In this document: in pieces, positions 1-7,461 of the stretch
Layout: every line of letters begins with the position of its first letter
How positions within the stretch are numbered: position 1 is the first letter of the stretch
Assembly: GCA_945862065.1 (NCBI GenBank)
Contig: CAMAWT010000030.1
Span: 1 to 10,822, forward strand
DNA length: 10,822 bases
Direction of reading: 5' to 3'
DNA from: Flavobacterium psychrophilum
GTDB lineage: Bacteria > Bacteroidota > Bacteroidia > Flavobacteriales > Flavobacteriaceae
Notes under the pieces: model-generated
Databases searched by the model: none
Seen by the model: the letters and a program-made list of their open reading frames with translations, nothing else
What the model was told of the DNA's origin: nothing
Program-made: the position numbers and the translations under genes

Positions 1-23
1 AAAATAAAATAAAATAAAAAAAA
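1..23. repeat. AAAAT tandem repeat and A-tract directly before the first gene
   Basis: Three perfect AAAAT units (1-15) run into eight A residues (16-23) that abut the ATG at 24. The tract fills the whole visible 5' region, so no Shine-Dalgarno motif is present there. A-rich leaders are normal for Bacteroidetes translation initiation. The repeat could also change length by slipped-strand mispairing, but this is inference. It may continue upstream of the window. Confidence 0.7.
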
Positions 24-1022
24 ATGAGTTTAGAAACCCAAAACACAGACAATCAGGAAATAGATTTGTCACAAATTTCAAAAAAGATAAAATCTTATTT
101 TGATTCTATTTTAATATCTATTTTTAAAGGAATTCTATTTATTAAAAAAAACCTAGTTGTCTTAATTGCTTTATTTGTTATTGGAGCTGGACTTGGTTAT
201 TATTTAGATGTAAAGAATAAATATTACGATACAAACATTATCGTTTCTCCTAAAATGGGCGGTACCGATTATTTATATTCTAAAATTGATTTACTTGCTT
301 CTAAATTAGCAGAAAATGACACGGTATTTTTTAAATCAATTGGAATTACTAATCCAAAAAAAATCAGTTTAATAGAGATTGAACCGATATTAGATGTTTA
401 TACCTTTGTAAATAATTCTACATCAGCAGCAAGCGCACAAAATACGCAAAATTTCGAGTTGGTCAAGTTATTATCAGAAAACTCGGATATCAATACAGTT
501 ATAAAAGATCAAATAACAAGTAAAAATTATCCGAACCACAGAATACATATTTCAACTTTAAATGCAACATCTGAAAAAGAACTAGTTAAACCTATTTTAA
601 AGTATTTAAACACAGACAGGTATTTGAATGAAATTTTAGAAATTACAAAAGACAACATCAAAATAAAAATGAAGAAAAATGAGGAGTTAATTTCTCAAAC
701 CGATTCATTGATTAGAATATTGACTTTAAATTTAACCAAAAACCAAAAAAGTTCCAATTTGGTTTATAACAATGAAAATAATCAGTTCAATTCATTTTTC
801 GAATTAAAAAATGATTTAATAAATGAAATAGCAAATCAAAGAATAGAGTTGGTAAGTTCAAACCTGATTGTAAAAGATATAAGTACGGTTGTAAACATTA
901 AAAATAATAAAGGAACTCATGGCAAAATAAAATTTGTTTTACCATTACTATTTATTTTTTCGTTTTTAATATTCAACATTTTCATAAGTTTTTATAAAAA
1001 GATAGCATCCAAATTAAATTAG
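24..1022 (+). CDS. Wzz-like polysaccharide chain-length regulator (probable)
   Basis: This 332-residue protein has the topology of polysaccharide co-polymerases: a cytoplasmic N-terminus of about 42 residues, a first membrane segment at about 43-61, a long mostly hydrophilic extracytoplasmic region, and a second membrane segment at about 304-324 with a short basic tail (FYKKIASK). The middle, about 205-240, looks helical and possibly coiled. Proteins of this type sit in the inner membrane and set the modal length of O-antigen or capsule made by Wzy. Only one proline (P307) lies in the second segment, so the proline-rich Wzz signature is not evident and the assignment rests on topology and on the position just before rmlA. 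There is no C-terminal tyrosine-kinase domain. The stop is 10 bases before rmlA, so the two are probably co-transcribed. Anchoring to the cell envelope in some other role cannot be excluded. Confidence 0.65.
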   Translation: MSLETQNTDNQEIDLSQISKKIKSYFDSILISIFKGILFIKKNLVVLIALFVIGAGLGYYLDVKNKYYDTNIIVSPKMGGTDYLYSKIDLLASKLAENDTVFFKSIGITNPKKISLIEIEPILDVYTFVNNSTSAASAQNTQNFELVKLLSENSDINTVIKDQITSKNYPNHRIHISTLNATSEKELVKPILKYLNTDRYLNEILEITKDNIKIKMKKNEELISQTDSLIRILTLNLTKNQKSSNLVYNNENNQFNSFFELKNDLINEIANQRIELVSSNLIVKDISTVVNIKNNKGTHGKIKFVLPLLFIFSFLIFNIFISFYKKIASKLN

Positions 1023-1032
1023 CAAAATCATT

Positions 1033-1896
1033 ATGAAAGGAATTATTTTAGCAGGCGGATCGGGTACTAGATTGCATCCGTTAACATTGGCAGTAAGCAA
1101 ACAATTAATGCCTATTTATGACAAACCCATGATTTATTACCCCTTATCAACTTTGATTTGGGCAGGAATCAACGAAATATTAATCATATCAACTCCTCAT
1201 GATTTACCATTGTTTCAGCAGTTGTTGGGCGACGGTAAAAAATTTGGCTGTCGATTTGAATATGCCGTTCAAGAAAACCCAAATGGTTTGGCGGAAGCTT
1301 TTATTATTGGAAAAGAATTTGTTGGCGAAGATAAAGTTGCCTTAATTCTTGGCGACAATATTTTTTATGGAACTGGTTTGGCAGAATTACTTCAAGCAAA
1401 TAACAATCCGGATGGCGGTATTATTTATGCCTACCACGTTCACGATCCAGAGCGATATGGAGTAGTAGATTTTGATAAAGAAGGTAAGGTACTTTCTATT
1501 GAAGAAAAACCAGAGAACCCAAAATCAAATTATGCTGTACCGGGCATTTATTTTTATGATAATTCAGTGATTGATGTTGCTGCAAATATTCAACCAAGTC
1601 ATAGAGGCGAACTCGAAATTACCGATGTTAATAAAGAATATTTGAAAAGAGGCACTTTGAAAGTAAGTATTCTAGACAGAGGAACTGCTTGGTTGGACAC
1701 TGGAACGTTTCAATCATTGATGCAAGCCGGACAATTTGTTCAGGTTATTGAAGAACGCCAAGGATTAAAAATTGGCGCTATTGAAGAGGCTGCTTATAAA
1801 ATGGGATTTATTGACTCCGATCAATTAACAGCATTGGCTCAACCGTTATTGAAAAGTGGATATGGAGTTCATTTAATGAGTCTATTGAACGAATAA
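1033..1896 (+). CDS. rfbA: Glucose-1-phosphate thymidylyltransferase RmlA
   Basis: The enzyme joins dTTP and glucose-1-phosphate to give dTDP-glucose, the first step of dTDP-L-rhamnose synthesis, in the cytoplasm. The 287 residues match the usual RmlA length. The nucleotide-binding signature [11 protein letters not shown] is at 8-18, followed by [11 protein letters not shown] at 23-33. The Mg-binding aspartate lies in LGDN (D108), the sugar-binding EEKP motif is at 157-160, GELEITD is at 192-198, and the second metal aspartate is in WLDTGT (D222). All key residues appear intact. The ATG follows the preceding gene by 10 bases and has no Shine-Dalgarno sequence. It is followed by rmlC and rmlD; rmlB is not in the window. 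Base composition is visibly richer in G and C than the glycan-assembly genes downstream. Confidence 0.97.
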   Translation: MKGIILAGGSGTRLHPLTLAVSKQLMPIYDKPMIYYPLSTLIWAGINEILIISTPHDLPLFQQLLGDGKKFGCRFEYAVQENPNGLAEAFIIGKEFVGEDKVALILGDNIFYGTGLAELLQANNNPDGGIIYAYHVHDPERYGVVDFDKEGKVLSIEEKPENPKSNYAVPGIYFYDNSVIDVAANIQPSHRGELEITDVNKEYLKRGTLKVSILDRGTAWLDTGTFQSLMQAGQFVQVIEERQGLKIGAIEEAAYKMGFIDSDQLTALAQPLLKSGYGVHLMSLLNE

Positions 1897-1916
1897 ATAT
1901 AATCAGGCAGGTAATT

Positions 1917-1933
1917 ATCATTAGAAAAATGAT
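1917..1933 (+). repeat. Small inverted repeat in the rmlA-rmlC gap
   Basis: ATCATT (1917-1922) and AATGAT (1928-1933) are perfect inverted arms around a 5-base A-rich loop. The stem is weak and is not followed by a T-run, so it is not a convincing terminator. A separate 10-base perfect palindrome, AATTGCAATT, is at 1952-1961, just before the preferred rmlC start. Both lie in the only sizeable gap inside the rml genes. Confidence 0.35.
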
Positions 1934-1965
1934 GGTTGAACATGTCATTGAAATTGCAATTGATT

Positions 1966-2517
1966 ATGAATTTTATAGAAACCAAACTTAAGGGGTGTTT
2001 TGAATTAGAACCAAAAATAATTTTTGACGGAAGAGGTTATTTTATGGAAAGTTTTAATGAAAATACCTTTCAAAACGGAACAGGCCAGAAAGTACATTTT
2101 GTGCAAGACAACCAATCTTTTTCATCGAGAGGTGTGTTGAGAGGATTGCATTATCAAACGGGCGAACATGCTCAAGCAAAACTGGTTCGGGTGCTTCAAG
2201 GGGAAGTTTTGGATGTGGTTGTTGACATCAGACCCGAATCTGATACATTTGGTCAACATGTTACCATATTACTTTCTTCAGAAAATCAAAAACAACTTTT
2301 TATACCCAAAGGTTTTGCACATGGCTTTGTTGTATTGAGCGAAACCGCCACTTTTTTTTATAAATGTGATCATTTTTATAATAAAGAAAGTGAAGGAGGC
2401 ATTATTTATAATGATGCATCTATCAATATTGATTGGCAACTATCAGAAAACGAATTGTTGATTTCTGAAAAAGATTTAGTTTTACCCTTATTAAAAGACG
2501 CAAAAAAAGTATGGTAA
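1966..2517 (+). CDS. rfbC: dTDP-4-dehydrorhamnose 3,5-epimerase RmlC
   Basis: RmlC epimerises C3 and C5 of dTDP-4-keto-6-deoxyglucose to the L-rhamno intermediate that RmlD reduces. I place the start at ATG 1966, giving 183 residues that begin MNFIETKLKGC, the usual family N-terminus and length. The open frame extends to a TTG at 1936 with an in-frame ATG at 1942, but these extra residues (LKLQLI) are not family-like. Numbered from 1966, the cupin carries DGRGYFMESF (21-30), the substrate-binding and catalytic RGLHYQ (59-64, with H62), the conserved GFAHGF (116-121), the catalytic tyrosine in FYKCDHFY (Y132), and NDASINIDW (149-157). The stop overlaps the rmlD start by 7 bases, suggesting translational coupling. 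Confidence 0.95.
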   Translation: MNFIETKLKGCFELEPKIIFDGRGYFMESFNENTFQNGTGQKVHFVQDNQSFSSRGVLRGLHYQTGEHAQAKLVRVLQGEVLDVVVDIRPESDTFGQHVTILLSSENQKQLFIPKGFAHGFVVLSETATFFYKCDHFYNKESEGGIIYNDASINIDWQLSENELLISEKDLVLPLLKDAKKVW

Positions 2518-3365
2518 TTTTAGTAACCGGCGGTAACGGACAATTGGGTCAATCGCTTCAGTATATTGCTTCAAAATACGAAAGTTTTCAATTTGTTTTT
2601 ACAGACGCAGCCGATTTAGACATTACAAATCTTGAAGAGTGTTACTCTTTTTTTGATAAATTAAAACCTCAATATTGCATCAATGCAGCGGCTTATACAG
2701 CGGTTGACAAAGCAGAAACAGATGAAGAAATGGCTCACAAAATCAATTGCATTGGTGCCGAAAATTTAGCAAAAGCAGCTTTAAAATATAATTGCGTTTT
2801 ACTTCATATATCAACCGATTTTATTTTTGACGGACAAAAAACAACACCTTATACAGAGCTAGACCAACCCAACCCAACTGGTGTTTACGGAAAAACAAAA
2901 CTAGATGGAGAACTTGCCATACAGGCAGTTTTTGACACCTATTTTATCATAAGAACCTCTTGGGTATATTCGCAATTTGGCGCCAACTTTATGAAAACGA
3001 TGTTGCGTTTAGCAAGTGAAAGAGAAACCCTTTCTGTTGTAAATGATCAAATTGGTACACCAACAAATGCTGTAGATTTAGCAAATTGTTTGGTACAAAT
3101 TTGTATGACCAACAACCAGCAACCAACAATCAATAACTATGGAATTTACAACTTTAGTAACGAAGGGCAATGCAGTTGGTATGATTTTGCGAAGGAAATT
3201 TTTGAAAAAAACAACATTATCATGGATGTACAACCAATTGCTACAACCGCTTATCCAACACCTGCAAAACGACCAAAATATAGTGTTTTGGATAAAAGTA
3301 AAATAAAGTCAGTTTTTGGCTTGGAGATTAAGGATTGGACGGAAAGTTTAGAGGAAATACAATAA
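2511..3365 (+). CDS. rfbD: dTDP-4-dehydrorhamnose reductase RmlD
   Basis: RmlD uses NAD(P)H to reduce dTDP-4-keto-L-rhamnose to dTDP-L-rhamnose, the last pathway step. The 284 residues have the extended short-chain dehydrogenase layout: Rossmann motif TGGNGQLGQ at 6-14, NAAAYTAVDKAE at 58-69, STDFIFDG at 101-108, the catalytic YGKTK (Y126, K130), and RTSWVYS at 148-154. Catalytic residues are complete. The ATG overlaps the end of rmlC (ATGGTAA). One oddity is a low-complexity stretch at residues 199-209 rich in N, Q, T and P, encoded by an ACCAAC-type repeat at 3105-3137; it lies in a variable loop and keeps the frame. An 82-base gap separates this gene from the flippase gene. Confidence 0.96.
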   Translation: MVILVTGGNGQLGQSLQYIASKYESFQFVFTDAADLDITNLEECYSFFDKLKPQYCINAAAYTAVDKAETDEEMAHKINCIGAENLAKAALKYNCVLLHISTDFIFDGQKTTPYTELDQPNPTGVYGKTKLDGELAIQAVFDTYFIIRTSWVYSQFGANFMKTMLRLASERETLSVVNDQIGTPTNAVDLANCLVQICMTNNQQPTINNYGIYNFSNEGQCSWYDFAKEIFEKNNIIMDVQPIATTAYPTPAKRPKYSVLDKSKIKSVFGLEIKDWTESLEEIQ

Positions 3366-3383
3366 ATACAAAAAATTTCAGTT

Positions 3384-3399
3384 TAAGAACATAAGAACA
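3384..3399 (+). repeat. Two perfect tandem copies of TAAGAACA
   Basis: The octamer TAAGAACA occurs twice back to back (3384-3391 and 3392-3399) in the rmlD-wzx gap. Further along, GTTAA and TTAAC (3413-3423) form a perfect palindrome around one base. I found no TTTG/TAnnTTTG promoter pair in the gap that fits the spacing rule, so the flippase is probably read from the upstream operon. Confidence 0.6.
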
Positions 3400-3447
3400 A
3401 ATCAGATTATTTGTTAAATTAACTAAACAATTTTTAAGTACTATTTA

Positions 3448-4947
3448 ATGGAAATAAATTCAAATAAACGAATATCAATAAATATTATTTCCACTATTTT
3501 ACAAGTATTTATTGTTGGTGTAGTTTATTTATTTTTATACAGTTTTTTATTAAAATCGTTAGGAATTGAAAAATTAGGCATTTGGTCGATAATTTTAGCT
3601 ACGAGTTCCATTGCAAATCTTGCAAACTTTGGAATAACTTCTGGACTAATAAAATTTATTGCTGATTACAACGCTAAAGAAAACTTTAAAGACATTCCTA
3701 AACTTATTTTTACCGCATTATTATCTATCATTTCTATTTTTGGAATAATTACAATTTTAATTTATTTTTTTAGTAAATTCATTCTCGGTTATATTATTGA
3801 ACAAGAACACCTTTCACTTGCAATAGAAATATTACCTTATTCCTTACTTTGTTTATTTATTAATTCGGTTGGAGGAATTTTTACATCAACACTTGAAGGT
3901 TTCCAAAAAAATTATATTAAAAATTTTATTTTCTTATTTTCAACCCTTCTATTATTATTTTCAAGTTACTATTTAGTTCCAATTTATAAGTTAAAAGGAG
4001 TCGCCATAGCTCAAGTTATTCAGTCAATAATTATTCTTTTTGGGTCACTGTTTTTTGTGCTTAAAACCAATACATTTAGTATTTTTAATAAATGGAATTG
4101 GGATAAAAAGATTTTCAAAGAACTAATAAATTATGGCACAAAATTTCAAGTAATTTCAATTTTTCAAATGCTGTATGAGCCAATAACTAAAGGATTAATT
4201 AGTAAGTTTGGGGGATTAGCACTTTTGGGATATTATGAGATGGCTTCAAGACTTGTAAATCAAATTCGAGCTTTAATTGTAAATGCAAATCAGGTAATGG
4301 TTCCAGTTGTAGCGCATACAAACAGTACAAATAAAGAAAATTTAAAGGAACTTTATAATAAATCAATGTCTATAACATTTTTTGTTACAACAGTTTTGAT
4401 TTCAATAGTGCTTTTGTTTACACCCATAATTTCAATATTATGGATTGGCTTTTTGGAACCCACCTTTTTATTTTCAATGGTACTTTTATCAGTTTCTATG
4501 TTTGTAAACATTTTAATTGGACCAGCCTATTTTAGTTGTGTTGGCGAAGGAAATCTGAATTTAATTTTAAAAGCACAAATAATGATTGGTTTTTTAAACT
4601 TAATCTTTGGGATTATTTTAGGACATTATTTTTCTGGACAAGGAGTAATAATTTCATGGGCATTATCGGTTACTGTAAGCTCTTTTTATTTGTTGAATAA
4701 TTATCAGAAACAAAAAAACATTCCTTTAACAAGTATGATTACAAAATACAATGTAACATTAATAATGATCAGTCTTTTTATAGTAATTACAGGTATGATG
4801 TTGTTTAATAAACTAGAAATAATGATAACAAATATTTGGATAATTACGTTGATTTATATTGTTGTAATACTGATTATTTACACACCATTTTTTATTAAAA
4901 ACAAAGATGTGATTAGAATAAAAAAATCATTATTTAATACAAATTAG
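3448..4947 (+). CDS. Wzx-type polysaccharide flippase (MATE/MOP superfamily)
   Basis: This is a 499-residue inner-membrane protein with about 12-14 hydrophobic segments spread over its length, for example about 12-36, 43-65, 87-110, 157-178, 184-206, 308-330, 335-360, 370-392, 437-455 and 463-482. Length and pattern fit Wzx/PST exporters, which flip lipid-linked oligosaccharide units from the cytoplasmic to the periplasmic face. The stretch [19 protein letters not shown] in the middle is the kind of conserved segment seen in this family, and the N-terminus places a short basic stretch before the first helix. Wzx proteins diverge strongly, so the exact substrate cannot be told. The gene is much more AT-rich than rmlACD. 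Its stop interlocks with the stop of the convergent acetyltransferase gene (4-base overlap), leaving no room for a separate terminator. Confidence 0.9.
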   Translation: MEINSNKRISINIISTILQVFIVGVVYLFLYSFLLKSLGIEKLGIWSIILATSSIANLANFGITSGLIKFIADYNAKENFKDIPKLIFTALLSIISIFGIITILIYFFSKFILGYIIEQEHLSLAIEILPYSLLCLFINSVGGIFTSTLEGFQKNYIKNFIFLFSTLLLLFSSYYLVPIYKLKGVAIAQVIQSIIILFGSLFFVLKTNTFSIFNKWNWDKKIFKELINYGTKFQVISIFQMLYEPITKGLISKFGGLALLGYYEMASRLVNQIRALIVNANQVMVPVVAHTNSTNKENLKELYNKSMSITFFVTTVLISIVLLFTPIISILWIGFLEPTFLFSMVLLSVSMFVNILIGPAYFSCVGEGNLNLILKAQIMIGFLNLIFGIILGHYFSGQGVIISWALSVTVSSFYLLNNYQKQKNIPLTSMITKYNVTLIMISLFIVITGMMLFNKLEIMITNIWIITLIYIVVILIIYTPFFIKNKDVIRIKKSLFNTN

Positions 4948-5591
4948 TTATTTGAATTATTTTTTAAAAATAAATCAATATCAAAAAAATCCTTAGAAAT
5001 TTCAGATAGTTTTACATCATTCCAATTCCACCATTGTAAATGAATTAGTTTGTCAATGACCTCTTTTTCAAACCTGTATTTAATTATTTTTGCAGGAACC
5101 CCAACAACAATTGCGTAAGGCGGAACATCTTTTGTAACAACTGCTCCAGCTCCAATAACTGCTCCGTCTCCAATAATTATCCCATCAATTATGGTCACGT
5201 TTGAACCGATAAAAACATCATTGCCAATAGCAATATTTTTTCTCATTTCAAAACTATCGGCATTAGAAAAAGAAAAGCCTTTGATTCCCTCTTTTGAATA
5301 AAACATAGGAGAACTAGAAATTGAATTAAGAGGATGAATACCAAAACCACAGTTAAAATTTGGTCCAATAGAAGTAAATTTTCCAATTTTTGTAAAAGAA
5401 ACGTTGGAGTTTTTTGAGATATAAGAATAGGAGTCAACACTAACATTTCTAATGTCTGCAGGCGATGTAACTCTTGATGTATCACATACTTCACTGTTTT
5501 CTACTATCAAACCAATGTTTGGAAAATCTATTTTTTTGTATTTAATCATTGATTTTAATAAAACGATTAAATTGTATAGAAAATTTCTCAT
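4944..5591 (-). CDS. CatB/XAT-like hexapeptide-repeat acetyltransferase
   Basis: This 215-residue protein is a left-handed beta-helix acyltransferase of the xenobiotic acetyltransferase (XAT/CatB-related) branch. Hexapeptide turns occur at about 33-76 and 118-152 (for example [15 protein letters not shown]). GFGIHP carries the likely catalytic histidine H86. GVPAK is at 164-168, and the C-terminal helix with LQWWNWND is typical of this branch. Members transfer acetyl from acetyl-CoA to a hydroxyl. In a glycan cluster the substrate is probably a sugar of the repeat unit, not an antibiotic; that is inference. The N-terminal 20 residues are hydrophobic and basic and may associate with the membrane. 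The gene is opposite to its neighbours, shares a promoter region with 5683-6279, and ends on the flippase stop. Confidence 0.88.
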   Translation of the reverse strand: MRNFLYNLIVLLKSMIKYKKIDFPNIGLIVENSEVCDTSRVTSPADIRNVSVDSYSYISKNSNVSFTKIGKFTSIGPNFNCGFGIHPLNSISSSPMFYSKEGIKGFSFSNADSFEMRKNIAIGNDVFIGSNVTIIDGIIIGDGAVIGAGAVVTKDVPPYAIVVGVPAKIIKYRFEKEVIDKLIHLQWWNWNDVKLSEISKDFFDIDLFLKNNSNN

Positions 5592-5626
5592 ATTTTAAAT
5601 TATTAGTAAAAACATTAGCTAAAACA

Positions 5627-5660
5627 TTTTTGTAAAAATAGAAATAAAAACATACTTTTA
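5627..5660 (+). promoter_or_regulatory. Candidate Bacteroidetes promoter for the 5683-8376 operon
   Basis: TTTTTG at 5627-5632 serves as the -33 element and TACTTTTA at 5653-5660 as the -7 element (consensus TAnnTTTG, last base differs), with a 20-base spacer. A transcript would start around 5665, giving a leader of under 20 bases before ATG 5683. This is a motif match by eye in AT-rich DNA, so it is a candidate only. Confidence 0.5.
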
Positions 5661-5664
5661 CAAA
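5633..5664 (-). promoter_or_regulatory. Candidate promoter for the minus-strand acetyltransferase, overlapping the opposite promoter
   Basis: Read on the minus strand, TTTG (complement of 5661-5664) is followed after 20 bases by TATTTTTA (complement of 5633-5640), matching TTTG and TAnnTTTG except for the last base. Transcription would begin near 5628 and reach ATG 5591 after about 37 bases. Its -33 and -7 elements interleave with those of the plus-strand candidate, so the two could not easily be occupied at once. Confidence 0.45.
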
Positions 5665-5682
5665 GCAATCAAACAAAAAACG

Positions 5683-6279
5683 ATGGTAACGAAACTACAA
5701 AGTTTATTTTATTATTTTATTATCTATCCAATTCATAAAGTTCAATTTGCCAAAATAGAATCTAAAGTTAGAATTTTTAACCCAACAAAATGTGAAGGTA
5801 AAAAAAACATATTTATTAATAAAAATGTAATTATTGGTAAGTATGGTTGGCTAGCTAGTTTACCATTAACAAATCATAAAAACCCAAAACTAATTATTTC
5901 ATCCGACTGTAGAATAGGTAATTTTAATCATATTTATTGTACTGGCGAAATAGTATTTGAAAAAGGAGTTTTGACGGCAGATAAAGTGTATGTTTCTGAT
6001 AATTTACATAACTATGAAGACATTAACACACCAATTTATAAACAACCAATAAAGCAGTTAAAAAAAGTAATCATTGGCGAGGGTTCATGGTTAGGTGAAA
6101 ACGTTTGTGTCATTGGCGCATCTGTTGGAAAGCAATCTGTTGTTGGCGCAAACTCGGTGGTTACCAAAGATATTCCAGATTATTGTGTAGCAGTAGGTTC
6201 TCCTGCAAAAATAATAAAGCGATACTGTCTTGAAACACAAATTTGGAAAAAAACAGATGATATTGGAAATTTTTTATAA
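5683..6279 (+). CDS. Hexapeptide-repeat acyltransferase (WcaF/NodL/LacA-like)
   Basis: This 198-residue left-handed beta-helix acyltransferase probably acetylates a sugar of the repeat unit using acetyl-CoA. The N-terminal part (1-30) is hydrophobic and basic (LFYYFIIYPIHK). Imperfect hexapeptide turns begin near 43. The candidate catalytic histidine is H109 in SDNLHNYED, the position found in the maltose/galactoside acetyltransferase group. A regular hexapeptide block with IIGEGSWLGENVCVIG and VVGANSVVTKDIP spans about 130-167, closed by AVGSPAKIIKRY. The length is usual for the family. No Shine-Dalgarno motif precedes the ATG; the upstream sequence is A-rich. It heads a three-gene forward group and is divergent from another acyltransferase of a different subfamily, so the two probably modify different positions or sugars. 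The acceptor is unknown. Confidence 0.88.
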   Translation: MVTKLQSLFYYFIIYPIHKVQFAKIESKVRIFNPTKCEGKKNIFINKNVIIGKYGWLASLPLTNHKNPKLIISSDCRIGNFNHIYCTGEIVFEKGVLTADKVYVSDNLHNYEDINTPIYKQPIKQLKKVIIGEGSWLGENVCVIGASVGKQSVVGANSVVTKDIPDYCVAVGSPAKIIKRYCLETQIWKKTDDIGNFL

Positions 6280-6333
6280 TTTTAATATATAGATGTCTAA
6301 TATTATTAAATTTGCCATTCAAATATATACACG

Positions 6334-7458
6334 ATGAACATATTAATTACAGGAGGATCAGGCTTTATTGGATCCGCTTTATCTTTAAAATTAGTAGAAA
6401 ATAATTTTAAAGTTACCGTTTTAGACAATTTATCTCCACAAATACATGGTGAAAACCCAGAAAATTCATTATTATACCTTAAAATAAAAGACAAGGTAAT
6501 CTTTGTTAAGGGCGATGTTAGAAACATAGAAGATTGGAACAAAGTATTACCAAATCAAGATGTTATAGTTCATTTAGCCGCAGAAACGGGTACAGGACAA
6601 TCCATGTATGAAATTGAAAGATATGTTGATGTAAATACTAAAGGAACGGCACTTTTTTTAGATTTTTTGGCAAACACAAAAAACAGCGTTAAAAAAGTTA
6701 TCATAGCAAGTTCAAGATCAATTTATGGTGAGGGAAAATATAAAGATAAGCTTGAGAATTTTTACTATCCCGAGAGTAGAAAAGATATTGACATGCAACA
6801 AAAACGATTTGATCCTCAATACGAAGGCACTCCATTAGTTGCGGTTGCAACCGACGAAAAATCTAAAATTCATCCAATTTCAATTTACGGAATTACAAAA
6901 CAAGTTCAAGAGCAACTTGTAATGAATGTTTGTAAAAGTATCGGAATTGCGGGTGTTTCACTACGTTTTCAAAACGTTTATGGGCCCGGACAATCATTAA
7001 CCAATCCATATACTGGAATTTTAAGTGTGTTTTCAAATTTGATATTAAATAATAAGCCCATTAATATTTTTGAAGACGGACTAGAAAGCCGCGATTTTGT
7101 TTACATAGATGATGTTGTAAATTCAATTTTTTTATCAATAATTAACGATAATGCTAACAACAATTGCTATAATGTTGGTACAGGAGTAGCTACTACGGTA
7201 TTGGAGGTGGCTACAATTTTACAAAATTGTTATCAAATAAATGTTGAAACCACAGTTAGCGGAAACTATAGATTGGGGGATATAAGACATAATTTTGCAG
7301 ACATATCAAAAATAAAAAACGACATTAATTGGTTGCCACAAACCGATATAAATCAAGGATTAAAAGAGTTTTCAAATTGGGTTTTAGTTCAAAAATTACC
7401 AAAACTTGAATACGAAAAGTCATTATCAGAGATGAAAGAAAAAGGGATGTTCAAATAA
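6334..7458 (+). CDS. NAD-dependent sugar epimerase, probable dTDP-L-rhamnose 4-epimerase type
   Basis: This 374-residue extended short-chain dehydrogenase has a Rossmann motif GGSGFIG at 7-13, the NAD ribose-binding acid in VLDNLSPQIHG (D31), GDVRN at 60-64, HLAAETGTGQSMYEI at 80-94, a catalytic serine in ASSRSIYGEG (S126/S127), and the YGITK pair (Y185, K189). LRFQNVYGPGQSLTNPYTG and FEDGLESRDFVYIDDV follow. From memory, the HLAA..G.GQSMYEI, QNVYGP.Q.L.NPYTG and SPQ.HG combination is characteristic of dTDP-L-rhamnose 4-epimerases, which make dTDP-6-deoxy-L-talose. rmlACD upstream would supply the substrate. Other 4-epimerase activity on a different nucleotide sugar remains possible. Relatives I recall often have a CPxCG pair before the T.E..P segment; here the equivalent region (158-168) has no cysteine. 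The gene follows the acyltransferase by 54 bases and precedes the glycosyltransferase by 3. Confidence 0.85.
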   Translation: MNILITGGSGFIGSALSLKLVENNFKVTVLDNLSPQIHGENPENSLLYLKIKDKVIFVKGDVRNIEDWNKVLPNQDVIVHLAAETGTGQSMYEIERYVDVNTKGTALFLDFLANTKNSVKKVIIASSRSIYGEGKYKDKLENFYYPESRKDIDMQQKRFDPQYEGTPLVAVATDEKSKIHPISIYGITKQVQEQLVMNVCKSIGIAGVSLRFQNVYGPGQSLTNPYTGILSVFSNLILNNKPINIFEDGLESRDFVYIDDVVNSIFLSIINDNANNNCYNVGTGVATTVLEVATILQNCYQINVETTVSGNYRLGDIRHNFADISKIKNDINWLPQTDINQGLKEFSNWVLVQKLPKLEYEKSLSEMKEKGMFK

Positions 7459-7461
7459 TTA

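Noticed and set aside
3413..3423. GTTAA-A-TTAAC palindrome as an operator or terminator
   Set aside because: It is only five base pairs, AT-rich and not followed by a T-run, so it is likely chance.
5243..5494. 83-codon open frame on the minus strand
   Set aside because: It lies wholly inside the hexapeptide acetyltransferase gene in another frame, and its translation shows no family features.
4944..5591. Chloramphenicol-resistance acetyltransferase
   Set aside because: The protein belongs to the broad CatB/XAT-like group, but the polysaccharide-cluster setting makes glycan acetylation more likely, and nothing in the sequence shows antibiotic specificity.
6307..6314. TAAATTTG, an exact -7 promoter match before the epimerase
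   Set aside because: There is no TTG or TTTG at 17-23 bases upstream; the nearest (6263-6265) is about 41 bases away. In such AT-rich DNA a lone -7 match is expected by chance, and the gene is well placed for co-transcription with the acyltransferase.
6306..6542. 78-codon open frame on the minus strand
   Set aside because: It is antisense to the start of the epimerase, whose Rossmann motif is unmistakable, and has no recognisable protein features.
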